DNA of 64,000 bases, from positions 2,766,501 to 2,830,500 of the forward strand of contig NZ_CP009122.1 of the NCBI RefSeq assembly GCF_000803645.1. Direction: 5' to 3'. Source of the DNA: Sphingopyxis fribergensis. GTDB lineage: Bacteria > Pseudomonadota > Alphaproteobacteria > Sphingomonadales > Sphingomonadaceae. Made by a program: the position numbers and the translations under genes. The notes under the pieces were generated by a model. It saw nothing but the letters and a program-made list of their open reading frames with translations. It ran no database searches and had not been told where the DNA came from. Positions 34,532-42,591 of the stretch are shown one piece after another. The first letter of the stretch is position 1, and each line of letters opens with the position of its first letter.

Positions 34532-35668
34532 TTATTGCGGCATGATCGGAACCAGCGCCTCGTCCGCGCTTTGCTGCTGCTCTGCATCGCGATTGGCATG
34601 GACGGGGTAATCGATATAGCCGTCGGGACCCTGGCAATAATAGGTCGCCACATGCGGCCGGTTCACCGTCCAGCCATTACGATAGCGCTCCACCAGGTCG
34701 GGATTGGCGATGAAGGCCTGACCGAAAGCCACCATGTCGGCACCGCTTTTTTCGATCGCGCTTATGGCCGAAGCCCGGTTGAAGCCGACGTTGAAGATCA
34801 TCGGCCCATCGAACAGCGGCCTGATCGTACCGAAGACGTCCCATTCGATACCGTAGTTGCCCACGTGCAGATAGGCGATCGAGCGGCGCCCAAGCTGCGT
34901 TGCCAGATAGCGGTAGGTGGCGATCGGGTCGCTGTCGTCGACTTGGTTGAAATTCCAGCCAGGCGAAAGCTTTACCGAAACGAAACCGGGAGACGTCGCG
35001 GCGGCGATGGCATCGACAAGTGCCAGAAGAAAGGCCGACCGGCCCTCGATGCTGCCGCCCCATTGGTCGGTACGCAAGTTGGCATTTGTCGAGAGGAATT
35101 GCATGGGCAGATAACCCGAAGCGGCGTGAATTTCGACACCGTCGAGCCCGGCGTCCCGCGCCAGGCGGGCGCTTGCGACGAAATCGTCGATGGTCGCGAG
35201 AATGTCGGCATGCGACAGTTCACGCGGCACGACATAGGGCTTTTTCGGTTTCGGCCAGGGCGAATCATAGGGCTCGCAGGCGGGCGGGGCGACCGCCGAT
35301 GGGGCAACGGGCGTCTCGCCGTCGAGGAGCAGCGGGTCCGATATTCTGCCGGCATGCATGAGCTGGACGAATATTGTCCCACCTTCGCCATGGACGGCGT
35401 CAGCGACGCGTCGCCAGCCTTTGGCGTGCGCCTCTTCGTACAGGCTCGGCGTGAACAGATATCCGCGTCCCATCGCGCTCGGCGCGGTTCCCTCGGTGAC
35501 GAGCAGCCCCGCCGAGGCCCGTTGCCGGTAATATTCCACGTTAAGATCGGTTGGTACACCCGAAAGCGCGGCGCGGTGGCGGCTCATAGGCGCCATGACC
35601 ACGCGATTTTTCACGGTCCTGTCACCTATTTTCAATGGCGAAAAAAGCCTGGTTTGCTGGGGTTCCAT
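34532..35668 (-). CDS. Old-yellow-enzyme family alkene reductase
   Basis: A 378-residue FMN-dependent TIM-barrel ene-reductase of the NemA/OYE type: LFSPLKIGDRTVKNRVVMAP, VQLMHAGRIS, and DQWGGSIEGRSAF are standard. It would reduce activated C=C bonds (enones, maleimides) or nitro groups. The substrate-binding pair, usually His..Asn or His..His in 'EIHxANGYL', reads EIHAASGYL here, so the second residue is Ser. A GAGGA site precedes the ATG. It converges on the SDR operon. In hydroquinone or alicyclic catabolism it could reduce a quinone-like or enone intermediate (inference). Confidence 0.88.
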   Translation of the reverse strand: MEPQQTRLFSPLKIGDRTVKNRVVMAPMSRHRAALSGVPTDLNVEYYRQRASAGLLVTEGTAPSAMGRGYLFTPSLYEEAHAKGWRRVADAVHGEGGTIFVQLMHAGRISDPLLLDGETPVAPSAVAPPACEPYDSPWPKPKKPYVVPRELSHADILATIDDFVASARLARDAGLDGVEIHAASGYLPMQFLSTNANLRTDQWGGSIEGRSAFLLALVDAIAAATSPGFVSVKLSPGWNFNQVDDSDPIATYRYLATQLGRRSIAYLHVGNYGIEWDVFGTIRPLFDGPMIFNVGFNRASAISAIEKSGADMVAFGQAFIANPDLVERYRNGWTVNRPHVATYYCQGPDGYIDYPVHANRDAEQQQSADEALVPIMPQ

Positions 35669-35748
35669 GTCGTCCTCTTACAAATATTGCCGGGCACGCG
35701 GCCGATTGTTTGTCCGACAGGCCCGGTGCCGACCTGCCGTTGTCTAAT

Positions 35749-36162
35749 TCAAGGATCGCCGCGATCGATGGAGCCCGCGGCGACGATCAGCACAATCCAG
35801 CCGGCAAGCAGGCCCGCCGACCCGATGCAGCCGGCCGCAAGCTGGAAAGGGCCGCGATAATAAGGCGCAAGGTAGAGCGATCCGCACAGGAAGAATGAGC
35901 CCGCTAAAAAGAACCCCGGGGCATGCCGGGCTTTGTGCGCACCCAGATTCATGAATGTCGCGCTGCCGAAGCAGGTCATCGAATGGATGAACTGTATCTG
36001 CGCGGCGAGCCGGAAATAGCGCGTTTCAAGGTCGCTCCCGCTCAGATTTCCCCATATCCAGATGACCATGGCCATGCAGCCGCTGATCGCGGCGCACCGC
36101 ATCCACAGGCGGCGCGTCCACAGCCCTGCCGGACGGGGGAACAGGGCGCTATCGATCGCCAT
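35749..36162 (-). CDS. DUF423-like small membrane protein
   Basis: A 137-residue inner-membrane protein with four hydrophobic helices (MRCAAISGCMAMVIWIWG; FIHSMTCFGSATFMNLG; FFLAGSFFLCGSLYLAPY; GSAGLLAGWIVLIVAAG). The arrangement and GSLY...G..G pattern resemble DUF423/YgdD proteins, whose function is unknown. Its start overlaps the end of the GST gene by 14 bases, indicating one transcript. The family call is moderate; a four-helix membrane protein is certain. Confidence 0.7.
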   Translation of the reverse strand: MAIDSALFPRPAGLWTRRLWMRCAAISGCMAMVIWIWGNLSGSDLETRYFRLAAQIQFIHSMTCFGSATFMNLGAHKARHAPGFFLAGSFFLCGSLYLAPYYRGPFQLAAGCIGSAGLLAGWIVLIVAAGSIDRGDP

Positions 36163-36775
36163 AATCCGGCATCGCTCCCAACGCGGCCGCCACCGCGGGC
36201 CGCGCTTGCACCGCCCGACCCACGGCATGGAGCCGAGGCGTCGCCTGGATGAGGTTGCGGATCTGCGGCCGGCGGGACCATTGCGCAAAGACCATGGCAT
36301 AGGCGTCGCACAGCGAAAAACCCGTCGGCAACACGCTCGCCTCCCCGACAATTTCCCTTTCCAGCCGGCCGAGCACGCTATCGAGCATCAGGACGCCGGT
36401 GCTCCGCACATCGGCTTGCGCCTGAAGGTTGGTTGCCAGGCGGTCGGGCCGAAGAACCGGCCGGAATGCGATGTGGACGGTACTCGCAAGCAGCGCGAGG
36501 AACGATAGGGTCTGCGCCCGTTCGACCGAAGCGGGAGGTGGAAGGAGATGCCGTCCGGGAACGCGATCCGCGACATAGGACAGGATTGCGACCGTTTCGG
36601 TAAGAATGACGCCGCTCTCCAGCACCAGTGTCGGCACGCGTCCCCAACCGTTGACGTCGGCGATTTCAGCGCGATCGTTCGCGTCGACGATGCGAAGTTC
36701 ATAGTCCAAGCCGCTTTCCGCAAGCGCGACGAGCGACGCCGCCGAGCACGAACCGGGGGTATGATAGAGGATCAT
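36149..36775 (-). CDS. Glutathione S-transferase
   Basis: A 208-residue GST with a thioredoxin-like N-terminal domain (LYHTPGSCSAASLVALAESG, then GRVPTLVLESGVILTETVAI with the Glu-Thr that binds the gamma-glutamyl group) and an all-helical C-terminal domain. The SCSAAS stretch near the N-terminus is the beta-class-like catalytic region with Cys10. It could conjugate or de-conjugate an electrophilic catabolite. It is cotranscribed with the DUF423-like gene and divergent from an SDR at 37063. Confidence 0.85.
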   Translation of the reverse strand: MILYHTPGSCSAASLVALAESGLDYELRIVDANDRAEIADVNGWGRVPTLVLESGVILTETVAILSYVADRVPGRHLLPPPASVERAQTLSFLALLASTVHIAFRPVLRPDRLATNLQAQADVRSTGVLMLDSVLGRLEREIVGEASVLPTGFSLCDAYAMVFAQWSRRPQIRNLIQATPRLHAVGRAVQARPAVAAALGAMPDYGDR

Positions 36776-37062
36776 TGTCGGTGCCGTTCAATAGCCACCG
36801 GGCCCGGCGGCTGTGCGGGGCCGATCATGTCCATATCCATTCGCAATTCGCCGTCCGATCATATTGTCAAAATCAACGATGACCTCGCGATGACATCTGA
36901 CGGCCGTGGCTGTCTTTGCGCTTGCGGCGCAATCGGTACGCAGCCGCGGCATGGCGGCGCGTCGCGGCTTGGCGGCGTCTTTGCAGGCTGACAAGACGGC
37001 CACAGGTTGGCGCGGCTCTCCCCCGGATCCGCCCCCTTAAAACTTAAACTCAAGGAGCTGAC

Positions 37063-37815
37063 ATGTCAGGCATAGAAAATAAGGTCATCCTCATTACCGG
37101 CGGCGGCAGCGGTATCGGCCTCGCCGCCGCGCTGGCCTTCGCACGCGAAGGCGCGAAAGTGCTGATAACGGGCCGAAGGGCAGCGGCGCTCGATGAGATT
37201 ACCGCCGCCAACCCGACCATAGAAGGCTTTGTGGCAGACGCGGCCGACCCGGCTTCGGCAGGCGCCGCCGTCGAGCACGCCGTCAAATTGTGGGGACGCC
37301 TCGATGTCGTGGTCAACAATGTGGGAGACGGCGGCGTTGGCCCCATGGAATTGGTCGATGCCGAGCGCATCGCGGCCATTTTCAAGGTGAATGTCGTGTA
37401 TCCGAGCATGGTCTGCGCGGCCGCGCTGCCCCACCTCGCGGCAAGCGAAGGTCTGATCGTCAACATGTCGAGCACCTATGGCAGCAAGGCGGGCGCTCCG
37501 CTTTCCTATTATGCCGCAAGCAAGGCCGCCGTCGAGCATCTCACGCGCTGCTGGGCGCTCGAATTCGCGCCGAAGAAAATCCGGGTCAATGCCATCGCGT
37601 CGGGGCCGGTCGAGACGACCTTCATGCAGAAGCAGATGGGACTTCCCGACGACGTGATCGAGGCCATCAAGGAACATGAACGCGGGACCATTCCGCTCGG
37701 CCGTCGCGGCGTACCGGCCGATGTCGGTGAATGGATCGTGACTCTCGCCCGCCCCGAACTCGGATGGATCACCGGCCAGATCATCGCAGTCGACGGAGGT
37801 CTTCAGATTACGTGA
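37063..37815 (+). CDS. SDR-family oxidoreductase
   Basis: A 250-residue classical SDR: TGGGSGIGLAAAL, VNNVGDGG, catalytic MSSTYGSKAG and SYYAASKAA, ending TGQIIAVDGGLQIT. It belongs to a different SDR subgroup from the paralogues at 32423 and 33707. AAGGAG lies ahead of the ATG. It is followed on the same strand by a LysR gene after a hairpin, the same pairing of SDR with LysR that recurs at 39719-41463. Substrate unknown. Confidence 0.9.
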   Translation: MSGIENKVILITGGGSGIGLAAALAFAREGAKVLITGRRAAALDEITAANPTIEGFVADAADPASAGAAVEHAVKLWGRLDVVVNNVGDGGVGPMELVDAERIAAIFKVNVVYPSMVCAAALPHLAASEGLIVNMSSTYGSKAGAPLSYYAASKAAVEHLTRCWALEFAPKKIRVNAIASGPVETTFMQKQMGLPDDVIEAIKEHERGTIPLGRRGVPADVGEWIVTLARPELGWITGQIIAVDGGLQIT

Positions 37816-37857
37816 AGTCTCCCGGCGCCTCGCATCTTCCTGCACGGCCCTCCTTCA

Positions 37858-37883
37858 GTGGCCCCGGCATCTGTCGGGGCCAC
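37858..37883 (+). terminator. Hairpin between SDR and LysR genes
   Basis: GTGGCCCCG pairs with CGGGGCCAC (9 bp, 8-base loop) 40 bases after the SDR stop. No T-run. Confidence 0.42.
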
Positions 37884-37928
37884 GCGAGAGATGCCGAAAA
37901 CAGCGCGCAGGTTGCGACTGGCAGACGG

Positions 37929-38831
37929 ATGAAGAGAGCCCACCGCTGGACCGGAGTTTTGGCCTTCGTAAGGACGGTCGAGTCCGGTTCGTTCAGCGGT
38001 GCGGCGCGGCACGGAGGAACGACGCCGTCCGCCGTATCGAGGGTCATCGAGCGGCTCGAACGACAACTGGGCGCGAAATTATTCCATCGCACGACCCGGT
38101 TGCTTTCGCTGACCGAGGAGGGCGCCGCTTATTATGAGCGCGTCGCGCCGCTGCTTCGCGCGCTCGAAGACGTGGGCGAGATATTCGAGGACAAGGGCAA
38201 TACCGGGACGCGGGGAAAGCTGAGGGTCAGCTTGCCCGTCGCCATAGCGCCTTTGCTCGTCGATGCGCTGACCGCCGATTTCATGGTGCACCATCCCGCA
38301 ATCGCCCTTGAGATATCGGTCACCGACCGACATGTCGACATGACCCGCGAGGGTTTCGACATCTTGCTGACTTTCGGTGGAGGCATGACGGACGGCACAA
38401 CCACGTGCCTCATCGCAAATCTGCCGATCACCCTGGCCGCCGCGCCGGCCTATCTCGATCGGCATGGCTATCCGCGTTCCCCGGAAGAACTCGGCGGGGC
38501 GGCGCATATCCGGCATCTGGTTGCCGAGCGGCCGCGCCCGATTGTCTTTGCGGATGGGTCCAAGCTCATGGCTCGAGGTGTGTTCGATACCGATTCGATG
38601 GAGGCCATGCGGGTCGCAGCATTAAGGGGGCTTGGCATCGCATCCCTGCCCCGCCTTATCATAGCAGAAGATTTGCGCGCGGGACGCCTTCTGGAAATCG
38701 TGCCTCACGCATCGCTCACGCCAGTGGTATTGCACATGCGGCATGCGTTCGGCCCCTTTCTGCCGCGGCGCGCGATCCTGCTTACCGAGTTCATCAAAAA
38801 TGTGCTGATGTCTCGCGCCGATCGCACCTGA
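37929..38831 (+). CDS. LysR-family regulator (paralogue of 40567-41463)
   Basis: A 300-residue CrgA/DmlR-branch LysR protein: HTH with FVRTVESGSFSGAARHGGTT and SAVSRVIERLERQLG, then a ligand domain with LEISVTDRHVDMTREGFDI. The start is set at ATG 37929 by family alignment. It is clearly a paralogue of the LysR at 40567, which has ISITDRHVDLVREGYDV at the same place. Its probable target is the SDR directly upstream. No palindrome was picked out here. Confidence 0.88.
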   Translation: MKRAHRWTGVLAFVRTVESGSFSGAARHGGTTPSAVSRVIERLERQLGAKLFHRTTRLLSLTEEGAAYYERVAPLLRALEDVGEIFEDKGNTGTRGKLRVSLPVAIAPLLVDALTADFMVHHPAIALEISVTDRHVDMTREGFDILLTFGGGMTDGTTTCLIANLPITLAAAPAYLDRHGYPRSPEELGGAAHIRHLVAERPRPIVFADGSKLMARGVFDTDSMEAMRVAALRGLGIASLPRLIIAEDLRAGRLLEIVPHASLTPVVLHMRHAFGPFLPRRAILLTEFIKNVLMSRADRT

Positions 38832-38856
38832 CACCGTCCCCAGACCTGGACAACTG

Positions 38857-39086
38857 AGGCGCGTCGTCGTGGTCATGAACCATGCCGACAAGGCCGGAAA
38901 TCCCAAAATCGTTGACCGGTGCAGCCTTCCCCTCACCGGCACAACGGCCATCGACGCGATCGTGTCGGACTTGGGCCGCTTCCTTCTCGACCGCGAAACG
39001 GTTGGCTGGTCGTTCAGGAAATTGCCGACGGCATCGATCTGGACGCCATCCGATCGCGGACGGCGACCCCCGTCATCAGTGCATAG
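38857..39086 (+). pseudogene. C-terminal remnant of a 3-oxoacid CoA-transferase B subunit
   Basis: The frame starting near 38860 reads VVVMNHADKAGNPKI then CSLPLTGTTAIDAIVSDLG, as in the C-terminal third of CoA-transferase B subunits. After about 39000 the homology moves one frame over to WLVVQEIADGIDLDAIR and a terminal TPVISA. So a frameshift lies at GAAACGGTTGGCTGG, and everything before the last third, including the catalytic SENG loop, is gone. An intact A/B pair is present at 47259-48579, so this is a leftover of another copy. Confidence 0.7.
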
Positions 39087-39255
39087 GCGCGACATTTAAC
39101 GGGCCTGATAGTCGGCAGCGACATCGATCGAGGCAAGCAAATCGCCTGCCTCGATCGAGCAATCGTCAAAACTACCCTTCCCGCCGCGCCGAGCATCGAG
39201 GCCAAAGGGCCGCACCGATGGACCCGCCGGCGAGAAGGTGGCGAGGGACGGATCC

Positions 39256-39681
39256 TCAGGCCGCCTGCCGGCGTGCCGGCAGGAAGTTGCCATCGATTCC
39301 GCCGGGCCAGGGAGTCACGGTTTCACCCGCCACCATCCAACGGCCGCTGTCCTTCCGCAGCCGGAGTTCGTACATTGCCGCGGGGGCATCAGGGCTCATG
39401 CGGCGATAGAGGATCGCGGTCGCATGATCGCCCTGCTGTTCGACGTGAAGCACCCGGTGTTCGGTCGACAGCGGCGGTTCGCCGGCGTCGCGGCGCGAAC
39501 GAAATTCGGCCAATGAATCGGTCCGGCTGACGCGCGTTACCTCGCCGTTGCTGCCGAGCACCAGAAAGCTTTGGTCGGCGGTGTAAAGCTGTTCCATGCC
39601 GTCGATGTCATAAGCGCTGCCGACATGAACAACGTCATGGATCAGCGTGTCGATCGCGGGGTCGATGGGGGATTTTGTCAT
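39256..39681 (-). CDS. SnoaL-like (NTF2-fold) protein
   Basis: A 141-residue NTF2-fold protein: DTLIHDVVHVGSAYDIDGME helix, FLVLGSNGEVTRVSRTDSL, and a sheet end ELRLRKDSGRWMVAGE. It belongs to the DUF4440/SnoaL-like superfamily; reaction unknown. ATG at 39681 with AAAGGAAAG upstream. It is 37 bases downstream of an SDR on the same strand, repeating the SDR plus SnoaL pairing seen at 32423-33642. Confidence 0.78.
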   Translation of the reverse strand: MTKSPIDPAIDTLIHDVVHVGSAYDIDGMEQLYTADQSFLVLGSNGEVTRVSRTDSLAEFRSRRDAGEPPLSTEHRVLHVEQQGDHATAILYRRMSPDAPAAMYELRLRKDSGRWMVAGETVTPWPGGIDGNFLPARRQAA

Positions 39682-39718
39682 TGTCTTTCCTTTTATTGGG
39701 GGAGGTGGAAGTGGGGAT

Positions 39719-40468
39719 TCAGAGCAGTGCCATGCCGCCATCGACGCGCAGGTTGATGCCGGTCACGAAGCTGCTTGCGTCGGACGCGAGAAAGAGTGCG
39801 GCCTCTGCGAGTTCTTCGGGGCGCCCGAAGCGGCCAAGCGGAATCGCGCCCGCCATCATCGCTTCGAACCCTTCGATATCCTCGGGGGCCACGCCGAGCT
39901 TTTCGATGATCGCCGTATCCGTCGGCCCGGGGCTCAGCATGTTGACGCGGATGCCGCGCGCTTTGAATTCAAGCGCCCAACTGCGCGCGAAAGCGCCGAT
40001 CGCGGCCTTCGTCCCGGCATAGACGGGATGGCCGTCGAGCACCTTGTCGCTCGCCAGCGATCCAAGGCAGATGATCGAGCCGCCGTCGCGCAAGACGGGG
40101 GCCATATTCTGCACCCCGAAAAAGGTGCCGCGCGCATTGATCGCGAATTGCGTGTCATATTCGGCCTCGGACACATTGTGCGAGTCCGTGATCGTGATGA
40201 CCCCCGCATTGGCGATATAGATATCGGCGCCGTCAAAGCGTTCGCGGACGAAATCGGCGAGCTGGCGGTGATGGGAGGGATCGGCCGAATCGCCCTGGAT
40301 ACCGATCGCGCCGGCGCCGATTTCCCGCACCGCATCATCGACGACCTGCTTGCGGCGGCCCGTGATCACGACCTGCGCGCCTTCTTCGGCAAAAAGCTTC
40401 GCAGTCGCGAGGCCAATGCCGCTATTGCCGCCGGTGATCACCGCCACCTTTCCTTTTAAACGAGACAT
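39719..40468 (-). CDS. SDR-family oxidoreductase
   Basis: A 249-residue classical SDR: TGGNSGIGLATAK, IANAGVITI, catalytic LGSLASDKV and PVYAGTKAA, ending FVTGINLRVDGGMALL. The N[S/G] variation near the cofactor loop suggests NADP preference (TGRRKQ after beta-2). The ATG at 40468 has AAAGGAA seven bases upstream; another ATG two codons earlier is possible. It is divergent from the LysR at 40567, its probable regulator. Confidence 0.9.
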   Translation of the reverse strand: MSRLKGKVAVITGGNSGIGLATAKLFAEEGAQVVITGRRKQVVDDAVREIGAGAIGIQGDSADPSHHRQLADFVRERFDGADIYIANAGVITITDSHNVSEAEYDTQFAINARGTFFGVQNMAPVLRDGGSIICLGSLASDKVLDGHPVYAGTKAAIGAFARSWALEFKARGIRVNMLSPGPTDTAIIEKLGVAPEDIEGFEAMMAGAIPLGRFGRPEELAEAALFLASDASSFVTGINLRVDGGMALL

Positions 40469-40546
40469 TGTCATTTCCTTTGCATTGCAGAAGGACGCGA
40501 TATGGCCGTTCCTGAAAGACAGATAAGAGTGGACAAAGGCACATAA

Positions 40547-40559
40547 TTTTTGCCAAAAA
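40547..40559. promoter_or_regulatory. LysR-type T-N11-A dyad (TTTTTG-C-CAAAAA)
   Basis: Arms TTTTTG and CAAAAA are perfect reverse complements around one base, giving a T-N11-A box in the SDR-LysR divergent gap. It is only seven bases before the LysR ATG, where binding would block the regulator's own translation start region. Candidate autoregulatory site. Confidence 0.4.
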
Positions 40560-40566
40560 CTATCGA

Positions 40567-41463
40567 ATGAACGGATTGGAACACGCCACGGGCCTTTTGG
40601 CGTTTGTCCGCGCCGTCGAAGCCGGATCGTTCAGCGCAGCCGCCCGATTAGCGGGATCGAGCCCTTCGGCGGTCTCGAAGAGCGTGGAGCGTCTCGAACG
40701 CCAGCTCGGAATGAAGCTGTTTCTCAGATCGACGCGGTCATTGTCGCTGACCGCCGACGGCGCAGCTTATTATGAGCGCATCGCCCCCCTGCTTCAGGCT
40801 CTCGATGATGCGGACGAAGTGCTCGGCGATGCGGGTAGCGCGCGCGGCCGGCTGCGGATCAGCCTGCCCGGAATATTGGGTCCGATCCTCGTCGACGCTC
40901 TGACGCGGGATTTCATCTCGCTTTATCCGAAGATCGCGCTCGAAATCAGTATCACCGACCGGCACGTCGACCTGGTGCGCGAAGGTTATGATGTGGCGCT
41001 GCGGGCGGGCGAGGTCGCGGCGGTCGATTGGATCACCCGATCGATCGGCAACCTGCCCTTGATCCTTGTTGCATCGCCCGCTTATCTTGCGCGAGCGGGA
41101 TCGCCCGCGTCGATCGAGGATCTCGCCGATGCTGCGCATATCCGTTACCTGTTGGGGGCTCGCGCTTCGCCGATCGTCTTCGCCGACGGCTCCCGGATCG
41201 AAACCCGCGGGGTCCTCGACACCGATTCCGGTCAGGCGATGCGGATTGCCGCCTTAAACGGCATCGGCATCGCGCAATTGCTGCGCGCCGCCGTCGTCAC
41301 CGAATTGGAAACAGGCCGCCTTGTCGAGATCATGCCGACAAATCCGCTCGCCCCTGTTCCCGTTCAGACGCTCCACGCCTTTGGCCGGTTCCCGCCCCAT
41401 CGGGTCCGCCTGTTCAACGACTTCATCGCCGCAACCTTGGCGCCGCACGCACTCAAGCACTGA
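40567..41463 (+). CDS. LysR-family regulator (paralogue of 37929-38831)
   Basis: A 298-residue CrgA/DmlR-branch LysR protein with HTH FVRAVEAGSFSAAARLAGSS and SAVSKSVERLERQLG and a ligand domain with LEISITDRHVDLVREGYDV. It is divergent from the SDR at 39719 with a T-N11-A dyad in between, so it probably regulates that SDR and itself. Paralogous to the LysR 2.6 kb upstream, indicating a duplicated SDR/LysR cassette. Confidence 0.9.
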   Translation: MNGLEHATGLLAFVRAVEAGSFSAAARLAGSSPSAVSKSVERLERQLGMKLFLRSTRSLSLTADGAAYYERIAPLLQALDDADEVLGDAGSARGRLRISLPGILGPILVDALTRDFISLYPKIALEISITDRHVDLVREGYDVALRAGEVAAVDWITRSIGNLPLILVASPAYLARAGSPASIEDLADAAHIRYLLGARASPIVFADGSRIETRGVLDTDSGQAMRIAALNGIGIAQLLRAAVVTELETGRLVEIMPTNPLAPVPVQTLHAFGRFPPHRVRLFNDFIAATLAPHALKH

Positions 41464-41873
41464 ATCTCGACATTCAATGCCACAGGACGGGTCCAGAGGA
41501 TGACTGAACCCAAAGGGTCGGCTTCGGCGATACCGCCAAGGCGCGCGCGATCGGGGACGGATTTCAGATGCACGCGCGCACGGCAATCCACGCGCTGTGC
41601 GCATCGACCGCTCGCGGCGCGCGCGTTCGGACGAGGCGCGCAGGAGTAGGATAATTTACCACTCGAACATTGCAAGTCGCGGCGGATGAACCGGGTGACG
41701 GAGACACGATTGAGCATGGGGCCGAAACCTTTAGCCCCGCATGGGCCTGGACATGCGCTTCGACCACCCCGCCTTTGCCCGTCAGCGACTTCAATGACGA
41801 CTGTCGGCGTCGATTGCACGGTACTCCGCAGGTCTAGCAGCCCAACCGACGCTTTTGATGCGATGCGATGAGT
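41464..41873. other. 410-base stretch without a recognised gene
   Basis: Several overlapping frames exist on both strands but none has a ribosome site, family motif or normal composition. I see no repeat or remnant that I can name. Confidence 0.4.
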
Positions 41874-42257
41874 CTAATTGGCACTACCGCTCGAAACGTG
41901 CAGGATGTTGTCGTCGGGGTCGCGAAACCAGATTACGCTCAGCGTGCCCCTGGTATGGATGCCGTCGATCACGGTGTCGTAGCCATCCGGATATTCGTCG
42001 AGCGTGACGCCCTTGGCCCGCAGGTCCGCCGCGATCCTTTTGATTTCGTCACCAACTGACCAGACGACGGCATTGGCTCGGTTGGAGCGAGCGTAGTCGC
42101 TCAAATAGACATTGAGCTTGGTCGCACCAGTTCCAAAAACCAGGCCAACACCGTGATCAGCGATGAGCGGCAGACCAAGGACTTCACCATAGAAGGCTTT
42201 TGCGCGCACCAGATCTGAGCTTGGCACGATCGCCGACGAAGCATAATCCTTGAACAT
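41874..42257 (-). CDS. VOC (glyoxalase/bleomycin-resistance fold) protein
   Basis: A 127-residue single-pair VOC protein: SAIVPSSDLVRAKAFYGEVL, LVFGTGATKLNVYLSDY, and the C-terminal VIWFRDPDDNILHVSS. The metal-binding His/Glu set is incomplete (no His in the first strand), so it may bind a ligand without catalysing dioxygenation. It stands alone between a non-coding stretch and the Fe-S segment. Substrate unknown. Confidence 0.8.
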   Translation of the reverse strand: MFKDYASSAIVPSSDLVRAKAFYGEVLGLPLIADHGVGLVFGTGATKLNVYLSDYARSNRANAVVWSVGDEIKRIAADLRAKGVTLDEYPDGYDTVIDGIHTRGTLSVIWFRDPDDNILHVSSGSAN

Positions 42258-42336
42258 CGTGAATCCTTCTAAAATTTCCTGCGACTATTTCTGCGCACCT
42301 GAGTGATCGTCTCAAGATATCCTTTGGGATGGGTAT

Positions 42337-42591
42337 TTAGGAGCAGGCCACCGCAATCCATCGAACGGGCGGCGCCTGCTCTGCTTTGCCGTCGAGGCGA
42401 TCATAGGTCAGCGCGCCCGAGGGGCATTGGCGGACGATAGCGCAGACTGTCTCGAGGTCGGTCGCGTCGGGCATGATCCAGGCACCGTCATGATTGGCAA
42501 GAAAGCTATCGGGTGCCTGGGTCACGCAAACCCTGCTGTGGATGCAGCGCTTCCCCTCGAAATTGATGGCAAGCTCGTTTCCTTCCGCGCG
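42337..42591 (-). CDS. 4Fe-4S mono-cluster (Fer4_19/YjdI-like) domain without a proper start codon
   Basis: Directly after the TAG of the VioB-like gene, in the same frame, the minus strand encodes INFEGKRCIHSRVC, LANHDGAWIMPDATD and CAIVRQCPSGALTYDR, a complete divergent 4Fe-4S domain of the YjdI/COG3592 type with four cysteines (RC, VC, VC, QC). Between the TAG and the first Cys there is no ATG, GTG or TTG. The first normal start (GTG at 42525) lies after two of the four cysteines. Either the TAG is read through to give a ferritin-FeS fusion, an unusual start (ATC at about 42567) is used, or it is a recently broken gene. Confidence 0.6.
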   Translation of the reverse strand, partial: RAEGNELAINFEGKRCIHSRVCVTQAPDSFLANHDGAWIMPDATDLETVCAIVRQCPSGALTYDRLDGKAEQAPPVRWIAVACS

